This document shows positions 1 through 8,400 of a stretch of DNA of 14,640 bases, piece by piece. Both the position numbers and the translations under genes were made by a program. Position 1 is the stretch's first letter. Every line of letters begins with the position of its first letter. Below the pieces are notes generated by a model. It was not told the origin of the DNA. It saw only the letters and a program-made list of their open reading frames with translations, and did not search any database. Source of the stretch: an uncultured Campylobacter sp. (GTDB taxonomy: Bacteria; Campylobacterota; Campylobacteria; Campylobacterales; Campylobacteraceae); assembly GCA_938036585.1 (NCBI GenBank), contig CALHQN010000149.1:1-14640 (forward strand), read 5' to 3'.

Positions 1-1
1 T

Positions 2-49
2 GATATTGACTTAGCTTATTCAGATATTGATGATGAAGATGAGGAATAA
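2..49 (+). CDS. C-terminal tail of a plus-strand gene (partial, acidic end)
   Basis: Fifteen codons are open from the left edge to a TAA at 47-49, reading DIDLAYSDIDDEDEE. The strongly acidic ending resembles a natural protein C-terminus, but the fragment is too short to assign a family and could be chance. It would be the only plus-strand gene in the window, converging on the minus-strand remnant at 123-444. Confidence 0.3.
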   Translation, partial: DIDLAYSDIDDEDEE

Positions 50-50
50 T

Positions 51-137
51 ATGTTAAAAAAATCAAAATTTTATATGAAATTGAGAAAAATAGAGGCTAA
101 TTTGTCTTTATTTTTCCGCGTATTAACGCATAAATAA
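51..137 (+). CDS. possible 28-aa basic small ORF after the acidic tail
   Basis: An ATG at 51 follows the upstream TAA by one base and opens 28 codons to a TAA at 135-137. The peptide begins MLKKSKFYMKLRKIEANLSL and is lysine/arginine-rich. GAGGA at 41-45 could act as a ribosome binding site with suitable spacing, although those bases also encode the upstream acidic residues. Its end overlaps the last codons of the remnant on the other strand. There is no family match from memory; it may be chance in AT-rich DNA. Confidence 0.18.
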   Translation: MLKKSKFYMKLRKIEANLSLFFRVLTHK

Positions 138-444
138 AAAATCATTTGTCTTAAGCATCGTCTTGTGCGCCTTATCGTAGGTCTCATCCAGCTGCCGTAG
201 TTTTTGCGTGCGGTTGTCAAATGTCTTCGGTACTTCTAACTCGTCTTTATTAGGATCATACGGCGAGCAAATTTAGGCGATATGAAAGTTTGCCTTTGAC
301 CTTAGTAAAAAAGGCGTTATCGATAGAAATGTAAAATTTATACCGCACGGCGGTAGGTTCTGAGCCAAAACCGCATAAACGAAAGCGGCGATATACAAAT
401 TTAATGCACGCGCAAAATGTTACCGTTCGGCGAAAATTATATCG
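123..444 (-). pseudogene. frameshifted gene remnant, family unrecognised
   Basis: Two minus-strand frames each read like protein and abut at about 256-275. The C-terminal part (273 down to a TAA at 123-125) contains NKDELEVPKTFDNRTQKLRQ and ends in NDFLFMR. The upstream part (444 to 256) contains EPTAVRYKFYISIDNAFFTK and runs into a stop just where the second frame opens. A single frameshift would join them. Upstream of 444 the frame carries TAG and TAA, and there is no convincing start, so the N-terminus is lost. A competing frame over 280-420 also reads without stops, so the reading of the upstream half is uncertain. I do not recognise the family. Confidence 0.35.
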
Positions 445-510
445 CTAAAAATTTTATCGAAATGCTAAAAATACGAAGCGATCTTGCTCTTGCGTTGCAA
501 AGGCTCATTG

Positions 511-561
511 GATAAAAAATTGCAATCCAGGGCTTGATTTGATCAACTTGAGCCCTGGATT
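511..561 (-). terminator. rho-independent terminator of the TonB receptor gene
   Basis: AATCCAGGGCT at 524-534 pairs perfectly with AGCCCTGGATT at 551-561, an 11-bp stem with a 16-base loop. Read on the minus strand the stem is followed by GCAATTTTTT. It begins about 40 bases past the stop codon of the receptor at 601-603, in the correct orientation. Confidence 0.78.
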
Positions 562-600
562 CGAAATCGTTTTAAATTTTGGATCGAAACATACCAAGGA

Positions 601-3600
601 CTAAAACGTTATCTCCCAGTTAAATCTAAAATTTCTGCGCGGCGCGTAAAATCTGCCGATGCCCGCACCCGTCGCTTGATCGATCATATTGACCGTTCCG
701 AAAGCCCTGATCGAGCGCGCGCTATCCCAAGTGATATATTTGGCGTTGGTTAGATTGTAAACGCCTAGGCCAAAGTTGAAATTTTTTTGCGGCTTCGCAT
801 AAGCGATAACATCCACTACCGTATAATTGCTGCTTCGCCAACCTTTGGTATTATCGGTCACGGGCTCTCCGTTTACTATGGAAGCATCGATATGCCCCCA
901 GGTCGGATCATCTCTTTCGATTTGGCTCTTCCAATACATATTGTAGGTATCTTTGCGCTTCTTGGCTCCTACGTCGGTGATGAAAAGATCAATACCATAT
1001 TTGTCGCCGGGCGTGGAATAGCCAATATTATAAACAGAAGTAGGCGGCTGGATCGCATTCATCGGCACCTCTTCACCCCTGCTACATCCGGAGTTTGAAT
1101 TATTGGCGTTTGAGCCGTTGCTGGCGCACGACATCCTGCCCTTTTGCCTGCTGTATTTGTACCCCAGCCTAAATCCCTCCAGGCTCTCCGATACATCGCC
1201 TAGCTCCAGATGGGTATTTATCTCAAATCCATGAACTTTGGCGCTATCTCGGTTTACGTTTTGATAAAACGGATAGGGTATCTGCTGATCTACGACCTGT
1301 AAATTTCCCAAAAATTCAAGATCGATAAAATTTTTATAATCCGTTTTAAAAACATCGAAAGTTATGCGGCTTCTCTCGCTATAAAAGGTAAGGGCGATCT
1401 CTTTTGTCCTTGCGATCTCGGCTTCCAGATCGATATTTGGGCGGATAGAAAAGTCCGGATGCTTAAAGGTCATATACGCCTCATCCGATGTCGGAGCACG
1501 GAAGCCCTTGGAGCCCTTTAGCTGTATCCTCATCCAATCCAGCGGGTCTAAATTTAGACCCAGTTTATATGAGCCGCTTTTGTATTCCTTCTCTCTTAGC
1601 AGGAATTTTAAATTTTGCTGGTAATTTTCCTCTCCGTAAGGAGTGTAGTAACCGTGTATTCCGTCATAAGGGTTGTAAGGATACGGCACCCATAGACCGG
1701 TTATGATACCTCTAGGGATTTCAGGATAACCGGTATATTTCGGCTTATGTTTTACAGTATCATAGCGATAGCCGAGATCAAAACCTACATATTTGGTTAT
1801 TTGAATTTCATCTCCGATATAGCTTGCCGTAGTCGTAGTTTGCACCGGGATCAGATAAGTGCTAACGGATGTGGTATTGCTTCTTCTACTACCGCTTAAA
1901 TGATAGTCCGGATCGGGTGCGCCGCTGCCTGGAGATTTACCGAAAAATATCTGATCCCACCATTGTGAGTTGCCCGCATAAAATCCATCTCTATTGGTCA
2001 TAGATTTATCGGTCCTGTCTAAAAGCCCGCCGTATGATATAGAGTTCTCTATGGTGTCAAATAGGCTAATGTCTTTCTCAAAGTCTAAATTTACTTGCTG
2101 AGTTTCGGTATCTAGCGTCCTATCGGAGTACTGGATCGTTTCATAGCCGCCTGTTCCCGGGGTTATGAAAGATAACGCATGCCATTTTGATCCTACATTC
2201 GCATCGCTAGGATCTCTTTTTATAGTTCCATAGACTCTTCCGTCGGGAAGAGTATGCTTTTCTATCTCTCTATCTACGAGTTCGTACTTGTAACCTGGAT
2301 CTTTATCGGTATCGTGCGTCTCTTTTAATACCCTAAACTTTTTAGAGCAATCTATTTTAGAGCAATCTACATAGGTCGAATTATAAACATCTCCCCACAG
2401 GTCAAGTGCGGATCCTGAGTGTACTTTATAATCGTCATTAAGTCTAAGCGGATTGCCCGAGCCGTCTCTGATGGTATAGTCGTCCCAGCCTACCTCCTGA
2501 GAATCTACGCTTAGAGGTCTATTGTTTTTATCTAAGAGATTATATGTACCAGAGCTCGAATCCAGGTGCATTCCGGATGGATTTTGTATATTCATACATT
2601 CGTTACCCTGGCAGCCCTCTCTGTTTATCGCGCGGTTTTTAATACTCTGCTTCGAGTATGAAATTTTAACGTGATCCCAAAACGGCGTTTCGCTGAAATT
2701 TTCGTAAGCAAACTGCACGTTTTTTCTGGTAGAGCTATCGTGGTTTGTTCTATTTCCATATCGTTCCGGAGCATCCGGACGGCTACCGACTCTTAATGTA
2801 TAAGATAGATCCTCGCCGTCGGAATTTTGCTTTGAGTCATCTATCGCGACCGAAAATCTATTCTCATCGCCCGGCTGAAATCCGACCTTTACGAGCGTAC
2901 TTTTTTTGGTTATGGTGTAGGGGTCTGCCTTTTCGCGAGTTTTTCCTATGTGAAGTTTATCCTCTTTACTATCATATATATCGTAGAAATAGTTTTTTCT
3001 CTCATGTCCGTGTCTATCGGTATTTATAACTAAAAAATCAAACCAACCGTATCTAGCCGCACCGGTAAAGGAGTGAAAATTTTGACTATCTACGCTTTGA
3101 TAGCCCTGTTTAAAACCGAAATGATAGTTTTTTTCCGTCAAGAAATCCCTAGCGTCTTTAGTTTCAAACATTACCGATCCGCCGAGTGCGCCGCTTCCCG
3201 CTTTTATGGAGTCGGCTCCTTTGGTAATATTGGCTGTTTTGACGTTTTCCATCTCTACGCCGTTTCTTGTGTTGTTAAAATTTCCATACCCCTCAAAGAG
3301 GTCTTTAAAGCCTTGCGAGCTTAAGGTCTCTGCTTGACGAAGTCCGTCCACCGTGATAGCCACGCGGTTTTCGTCCACGCCGCGAACAGCGTATCCGCTA
3401 GCGCCGAATCTACCCGTCTCGACCGCCGTGATACCGGTTTGGTATCGCACCAAGTCTCTACTATCGGTGATCTGCTGCTTTTTGATAGTCTGCGCAGTAG
3501 TCTTAGTCTCGCCGACCTTTTGCTCGGCTACGCTTTGCGAATCGACATTGCCCGTTACCTGGATAGTTCCTAATTCTTGCGAATTTGCCTGATCTTCCGC

Positions 3601-3660
3601 ATAAAGCCCGCCGCACAAGAGCAGCGAGGCATAGACACACACAGAGAATCCTCTAGACAT
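601..3660 (-). CDS. TonB-dependent outer-membrane receptor, hemoglobin/transferrin/lactoferrin family
   Basis: This 1019-residue protein is probably an outer-membrane gated channel that takes iron or heme from a host carrier, energised by TonB-ExbBD. A signal peptide ends near residue 21 (LCGGLYA then ED). A TonB-box-like segment (ELGTIQVTG) lies at 29-37 and the plug at about 45-172, with ENRVAITVDGLRQAE at 97-111 and KGADSIKAGSGALGGSV at 147-163. The remainder is a beta-barrel with the family hallmark GFRAPTSDEAY at 719-729 and a terminal strand ending in NFRFNWEITF with C-terminal Phe. The length fits HmbR/HgpB-type hemoglobin receptors better than heme-only receptors, but the ligand cannot be read from sequence. 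Cysteine pairs at 350/355, 433/438 and 845/859 fall in predicted loops. AAGGAAG precedes the ATG. No partner lipoprotein, tonB, exb or heme-handling genes are adjacent, so the system is incomplete here. Confidence 0.93.
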   Translation of the reverse strand: MSRGFSVCVYASLLLCGGLYAEDQANSQELGTIQVTGNVDSQSVAEQKVGETKTTAQTIKKQQITDSRDLVRYQTGITAVETGRFGASGYAVRGVDENRVAITVDGLRQAETLSSQGFKDLFEGYGNFNNTRNGVEMENVKTANITKGADSIKAGSGALGGSVMFETKDARDFLTEKNYHFGFKQGYQSVDSQNFHSFTGAARYGWFDFLVINTDRHGHERKNYFYDIYDSKEDKLHIGKTREKADPYTITKKSTLVKVGFQPGDENRFSVAIDDSKQNSDGEDLSYTLRVGSRPDAPERYGNRTNHDSSTRKNVQFAYENFSETPFWDHVKISYSKQSIKNRAINREGCQGNECMNIQNPSGMHLDSSSGTYNLLDKNNRPLSVDSQEVGWDDYTIRDGSGNPLRLNDDYKVHSGSALDLWGDVYNSTYVDCSKIDCSKKFRVLKETHDTDKDPGYKYELVDREIEKHTLPDGRVYGTIKRDPSDANVGSKWHALSFITPGTGGYETIQYSDRTLDTETQQVNLDFEKDISLFDTIENSISYGGLLDRTDKSMTNRDGFYAGNSQWWDQIFFGKSPGSGAPDPDYHLSGSRRSNTTSVSTYLIPVQTTTTASYIGDEIQITKYVGFDLGYRYDTVKHKPKYTGYPEIPRGIITGLWVPYPYNPYDGIHGYYTPYGEENYQQNLKFLLREKEYKSGSYKLGLNLDPLDWMRIQLKGSKGFRAPTSDEAYMTFKHPDFSIRPNIDLEAEIARTKEIALTFYSERSRITFDVFKTDYKNFIDLEFLGNLQVVDQQIPYPFYQNVNRDSAKVHGFEINTHLELGDVSESLEGFRLGYKYSRQKGRMSCASNGSNANNSNSGCSRGEEVPMNAIQPPTSVYNIGYSTPGDKYGIDLFITDVGAKKRKDTYNMYWKSQIERDDPTWGHIDASIVNGEPVTDNTKGWRSSNYTVVDVIAYAKPQKNFNFGLGVYNLTNAKYITWDSARSIRAFGTVNMIDQATGAGIGRFYAPRRNFRFNWEITF

Positions 3661-4312
3661 TCATTCTTCCTTTTAAATGATTATAGAATCGATTATTAAA
3701 AGTGCGAATAATAATACAAAAATTTTTAATTTCTAATTAAATTGCAGTTTAAATTCAAGTATAAATTTTAAATGGCTAAAATTTTGATTTTTAAGAAGTA
3801 AAAAATTTTGAATAGTCAAGAAATACGTAATAGACGCATTTTAAGCTTTAATATAGCGCTAAATTTTGCAAAACATTTTTGAAACGACTAGATAAAATGC
3901 TAAAAATTATAAGAGAGCGAATGATAACAAAGCGCATTTTATAATATGTAGCGCGCTTTTAAAATTACGATATTTTGTCGGTAATTTTAAAATTTTATGC
4001 CCAATCGCTGCGTTATAAATTTAGGATCTTAATAGATTGTCGCCTCGCTGGATTTTCTAGCCGGTTGCTTTGTTGTCGCTGAAAATAGGGCATAAATTTT
4101 ATTTGGTAAAATTTAGATCGTGCTGTAAATTTTATGCGCACCGAAATTTTGAAATTCCGTTTCGCACAAATACGGAAGCTGCAAAATTCCGCCACGCAAA
4201 TAAAGCATACCGCCACGTTACGGGCATCGATAATCTACTCGTTTATTCAGCCAAATTAACCTATACCGCCGTAAATTTTATGTTTTAAAATTTCGCGCCG
4301 AATCTTTCGCGG
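3661..4312. other. 652-base AT-rich intergenic spacer
   Basis: No convincing gene is seen. Short open frames here (4013-4216 minus, 4070-4288 plus) overlap each other and have no protein character. The stretch contains the receptor promoter at its left end, a 7-bp hairpin AAAGCGC/GCGCTTT (3929-3935 with 3953-3959), a near-perfect inverted repeat AAAATTTTATGCCC (3989-4002) with GGGCATAAATTTT (4088-4100), and an A/T-only stem at 4273-4293 that could weakly aid termination of the gene starting at 4900. Confidence 0.5.
3676..3717 (-). promoter_or_regulatory. candidate promoter/iron-box region of the receptor gene
   Basis: On the minus strand a TATAAT (3685-3680) and an upstream TATTAT (about 3716-3711) are possible -10 elements. 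Between them lies an AT-rich stretch with two GATTAT words in the same direction (3679-3684 and 3691-3696 on the plus strand) and an AATCGATT palindrome, loosely resembling Fur-box half-sites. Receptors of this family are normally iron-repressed, so a Fur site is expected here, but the match is weak. Confidence 0.3.
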
Positions 4313-4900
4313 TTAAAAAATGCCCCGCAGAGCCGCTGTGCCCTCTACATGTCTGTATAGCAAGAAATAATGCGCGAAGTTTGTGCAAGCGCCCCCAGGC
4401 ACGCATATTTCGGCGCTTAGTCTGTGTCTAACATGCGTAGAATCGAGACCCGGTACCTCTAATCTGCCGCTTTTGTAACCGCTATAGCCCAGCTCTATCG
4501 GCGCCTCTAGCTCATCCTTTTCAAATACTACGCGCCCGCTTTGCACCTGCTCGAGCTTGGTATTTTTCAGCACGATCCCGGGCGCGCTCACGTGGTCAAA
4601 ATTTATACTTAGTTCATACGGAGCGCCGGTGGAGTTGTCGTCCGAGAAGTCGGGCTTCGGCTCGCGCTCGTCGCGCCATAGTCGTCCGCCGATAGTGGTA
4701 GCTCTTAAGTTGGCGCTGATGCTAAAATCCTTAAGATCCAGCGAAGCGCTGCTAAAATCACGGATGAGCGTCCAGGCTACGACGGTGCGGCCGAAAAATT
4801 TATCGGCAATCATATATGTGCCGAAAAGTGAGCTTATGACCACCCAAAACAGAAATATAAATTTAAAAACCTTGCGCAAAACGAATACTAACGCTTTCAT
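4313..4900 (-). CDS. small membrane-anchored hypothetical protein
   Basis: The product is 195 residues. A basic start (MKALVFVLRKVFKF) leads into one hydrophobic segment at about 12-33, giving an N-terminal membrane anchor with the rest probably periplasmic. The body is polar and predicted beta-rich (for example YELSINFDHVS at 95-105, GRVVFEKDELEAPIELGY at 122-139). Two cysteines, C166 and C172, near the end could form a disulfide. I do not recognise a family and assign no function. The start is supported by AAGGAGAGGG immediately before the ATG. It stands alone, with 516 bases upstream and 652 downstream, so it is probably transcribed from its own promoter rather than with its neighbours. 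Confidence 0.72.
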   Translation of the reverse strand: MKALVFVLRKVFKFIFLFWVVISSLFGTYMIADKFFGRTVVAWTLIRDFSSASLDLKDFSISANLRATTIGGRLWRDEREPKPDFSDDNSTGAPYELSINFDHVSAPGIVLKNTKLEQVQSGRVVFEKDELEAPIELGYSGYKSGRLEVPGLDSTHVRHRLSAEICVPGGACTNFAHYFLLYRHVEGTAALRGIF

Positions 4901-4935
4901 CCCTCTCCTTAAATTTAGTCTAAAATCCGCTCAAA

Positions 4936-4941
4936 ATTATA
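4936..4941 (-). promoter_or_regulatory. candidate -10 element for the gene starting at 4900
   Basis: A perfect TATAAT reads on the minus strand at 4941-4936, about 35 bases before the ATG at 4900, leaving a short leader that carries the AAGGAG site. No clear -35 box is visible, as is usual for Campylobacter sigma-70 promoters. Confidence 0.45.
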
Positions 4942-4946
4942 CTTTC

Positions 4947-4970
4947 AAACTTCACTATCGCGTGAAATTT
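4947..4970. promoter_or_regulatory. operator-like inverted repeat next to the -10 box
   Basis: TTCAC (4951-4955) and GTGAA (4962-4966) are separated by six bases. AAA and TTT outside them extend the dyad after one mismatch. It lies five bases upstream of the candidate -10, where a dimeric regulator could bind. This is inferred from position and symmetry only. Confidence 0.3.
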
Positions 4971-5145
4971 AGCGCGGTAAATTCTGCCGCGAGCAAATTG
5001 CAGATAGAATTTCGCCATTTTGCCTTTAATTCCGCTGCTGCGCGCATTGCACAGTTTTAACCGCGCAAAATTTCAGAGCGTTAAATTCCGCGCGCACTAC
5101 ACATCTTAAATTTACGCATACACCGTGCACTTTCATACGGCGCCC

Positions 5146-5250
5146 GCACTGCGCTTTAAATTCCGCATCTACTTTCTGCGCTTGCAGCCCGTATCCGATG
5201 CCTGCACTGCGCCTTAAATTCCGCGCCTGCTTTTCGTGCTTGCAGCCCGT
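5146..5250. repeat. imperfect tandem direct repeat, 47-bp units, 58-bp period
   Basis: Copy 1 is 5146-5192 and copy 2 is 5204-5250. Both begin GCACTGCG, contain TTAAATTCCGC and end CTTGCAGCCCGT, matching at 40 of 47 positions by eye. A partial third echo (GCTTTAAATTTTACGCC) follows at 5251. Confidence 0.6.
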
Positions 5251-5416
5251 GCTTTAAATTTTACGCCTTTATTGTGATAAAATTTTAATCCTGCCGCCGC
5301 TACGCGCCTTGTTCTTTGCACTCGGATGCAGTCGTGCGCCCAGGCGGCTTCGTTTCAGTATCGTGCTCGCCAAGCCGTGTCGGCTGCCATGCACTTGGTC
5401 TTTGTAGCCGTATGAG

Positions 5417-8400
5417 TTAGTGCGTCTTTAAGCTTTTCAGTCGCTGCTTTGCCGCCGCCGTTACGTCCTCTTCGTAATCATACCACGCAAACATCGCGCC
5501 GTGCTGCACCGAGCCGCCCAGCAGATCGCCTCCCTGGCGGTTTTTCAGATCAATATTTGCGACCTTAAATCCATCCAGCGTCGCAGCGAACTCGCGCAGG
5601 CGCTGCGGCGGGGATTTGAGCTTAGTGTAGAGGTAGCAGCGCCCCGCCTGGCCTTTGCGTCCGACGCGCCCGCGTAGCTGATGAAGCGACGCGAGCCCCA
5701 TCCGCTCGGCACCCACGATTAAAATGACGCTAAGCCGCGGCAGCGAGATGCCCACTTCGACGATCGTCGTGGTTATCAGCAGTCGCCCCTCGTCGCGGAA
5801 GCGGCGCAGGATCTCCTCCTTGTCCTTGTCGCTGCCGTGGGTAATCATCACGTCCGCAAACTGAGCCCTCCAAAACGGCGCCGCCTCCTCAAGGCTCTGA
5901 TAGACCGAGCTCTCGCTTTGCTGCACTAGCGGATAGACGATGATCGCTTGATTGCCCGCGGCGAGCTCACGGCGCAGATCCTGCATAAAGCCCGTAAATC
6001 CGTCGTTTTGCAGGATTTTGGTTTTGATCTGTTTTTCAAACGGCAGCTGTTTTAAAAAGCTAAAGCTCACGAGCTCGGATTGGATCATGCTTAGCGTGCG
6101 CGGTATCGGCGTGGCGCTAAACTGAATGAAATGCGCTCGAAACTCGCCGTTTTCGGTGAGGCGCGCGATCTTTTCACGCTGGTTGGAGCCGAAGCGGTGC
6201 TGCTCATCAACCATTATTAGATTTGACGGCGCGAGCTCGTGGTAGAGCAGGGCGTGAGTGCCGATGATAAGGTGCGCGCCTGCGAAATTCGGCTCGCGAT
6301 CGCCGCTTTTTACGAGCAGGACCTTGATCTGCGGCGGCAGCAGACGGCACGCCTCGGCGTAAATTTGCTCGGCCAAGATGCTCGTAGGCGCCATCAGATA
6401 GCTGATGCGCGGATAGTTCATAGCCGCGCTCGCGAGGATTACGAGCGTCTTGCCGCTGCCTACGTCGCCCATGACGACGCGGCGGCGCGCCAGAGGGCTT
6501 TGCAGGTCGCTAGCGATGTCCTTTATCGCGCTTAGCTGATCGCGCGTAGGCTCGAAAGGAAGCGAAGCGAGCCAATCCGAAATGTCGTGCAATGGGTAAA
6601 TTTGCGCCGGAAAGCTCGTTTTTTTCGCGCCTAGCTTTTGCAGGTAGTTTAGAATTTCGATAAATTTCAGCGTGCGTAAAATTTCAGCTCCGCTCATAGA
6701 TCCGGCGGCTGCAGCCTGTACAGCCTCGGCAGCATGGACAGTTCCAGCGTCGCTTGCAATTTGAGCGATTGTAGGTATGGCGGTCGTAGCTTTGGCGGCT
6801 GCGGTCTGGATAATTTCAGTTTGATAATGCGTAGGTTGCACGGCACAATCGCGCAAAGCGCTCATCGGTGCGGAGAGCGCGTCTTGAACAGTCTCGGCGC
6901 TTGCATTTTGAGCGATCGTAGGCTTTGCGGTTGCGGTCTGCACGGCTACTACCGCCTGAAGATTTTTGATTTGATCGCAGGCAGACTGGGTACCTGCAGC
7001 CTGCGCATCCAAAGTTTGGATAGTCGCAGCTTGTGCGCTCGCTACTTGGCTTGAAGTTTGGATTGCCGTAGGTTTTCCACTTGATTCTTGAGTTTGGGCG
7101 GCTACGGGTTGCAAATCTGCGGTTCGAATGTCTGAAGTTTGGATTGCTGCGGGTTGCATATCTACGTCTTGGGCGCTTGAATTTTGTTGTGCGGCTTGCT
7201 CGACTACGGACTGCTTAGTTGCGATATGGGCTAGCACGGGTTGCGCGATTGCGGCTTGAGCGTCTACTGACCGTGCTGCTGCTTGGACGTTGGATCCTAG
7301 ATCGTTTGAAATTTTGCCGCCGCTCATCGCCGCATCATTGTCGCTTTTAAGATCGTCTGAAATTTTATCCTCACGCGCCTCGGCGCCGTATGCGGTAAGA
7401 AAATTATCGTCGCTTTGGATATTAAAATTTTCGTCGTTATAAATCTCAGTGCCGTGTGCTTGACGCTCCTCGTCGCTTAAAATTTGCGGCGCCTGCGAGC
7501 TTAAATCCGCCGTCGCATCGATACCGAGCTTGCCGCCGAAGCAGGAGTTCGGGCTTGCGTGATCGAGCTGATCGCACACACCCTCGCTAAAAACGAGGCT
7601 GCGCGCGCCTATGCGGTTTAGGACGTACTTCGTAAGCGCTTCGTACTCATCCAAGCTCGGCGCGTCCTGCGGCACGAAAACGGCGTGTTTTACGAAGCTC
7701 ATCTGTCCCACGCCCCAAAACGCGTGCATGATCTGTTTGGCAGCAGCGGGGTAACGCACGGCGATCTTAGCCAAAATCAGATTATGAAATACGCCGTTTT
7801 CGGGCATTTTATAATCGATCAGATCGGGCGCGCTCGTGCGAAATAGCGGCAAGAAGATCCGCTCGGTCGCGTACCCCATAAATTTATCCTCAAGCGGCGG
7901 CTTGCCCACGACGGTAGCGTGAAATACGGGCGCGCGCTTGTGCGTGATCGCACTAACCTCCATCACCGGAAATGGCCCCACCGGCGTATAAAAGCCGGTG
8001 TGATCGCCAAAAGGCCCCTCAAGCTCACTTACTGCGGGATCGACAAAGCCCTCGATCACGTAGTCCGCGTCGGCGGGAACGTAAATTTCATTCGTAAGCG
8101 ATTTTACGAGGCGAGCGGGGCTGCGGCGGATGAAGCCGTAAAGCAGCAGTTCAAACACGCCTTTTGGCAGCGGCGCCTGACCGCACCAGATATAGAGCGG
8201 ATCGCCGCCGATCGCCACGGATACGGGCATCTTGCGCCCCGCTTTGCGATATTCGTCAAAAAAGCCCGCGCCGTCTTTGTGTATCTGCCAGTGCATCCCC
8301 AAGCGGTCGCGCCCGTAAATTTGCAGGCGATACATGCCGAGATTTTGCGTTTGCGAGTTCAGATCCTTCGTATAAACCTGCCCCATCGTGATAAACGCGC

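Larger units (their letters stand above)
4901..5416. other. 516-base gene-poor stretch with repeats
   Basis: No gene is supported. The left end carries the candidate promoter and dyad for the gene starting at 4900. The centre is built from recurrent TTAAATTCCGC-type words, including a 58-bp-period direct repeat at 5146-5250. The right part, downstream of the stop at 5417-5419, shows no clear intrinsic terminator. A plus-strand open frame (4557-5060) is mostly antisense to the neighbouring gene and has no protein character. Confidence 0.5.

Noticed and set aside
3929..3959. 7-bp hairpin followed by TTTT as a plus-strand terminator
   Set aside because: The stem is short with a 17-base loop and no plus-strand gene ends nearby; likely chance in AT-rich DNA.
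4013..4288. Two overlapping short frames in the spacer (67 and 72 codons)
   Set aside because: They lie on opposite strands over the same bases, lack ribosome sites and have no domain-like composition.
4557..5060. Plus-strand open frame of 167 codons
   Set aside because: It is antisense to the hypothetical at 4313-4900 and then runs into repeat-rich spacer. It has no ribosome site or protein-like motifs.
6698..7465. Repeat-rich stretch considered as a CRISPR array
   Set aside because: The repeats are few, imperfect, unevenly spaced by multiples of three and lie within an open reading frame, unlike CRISPR repeats and spacers.
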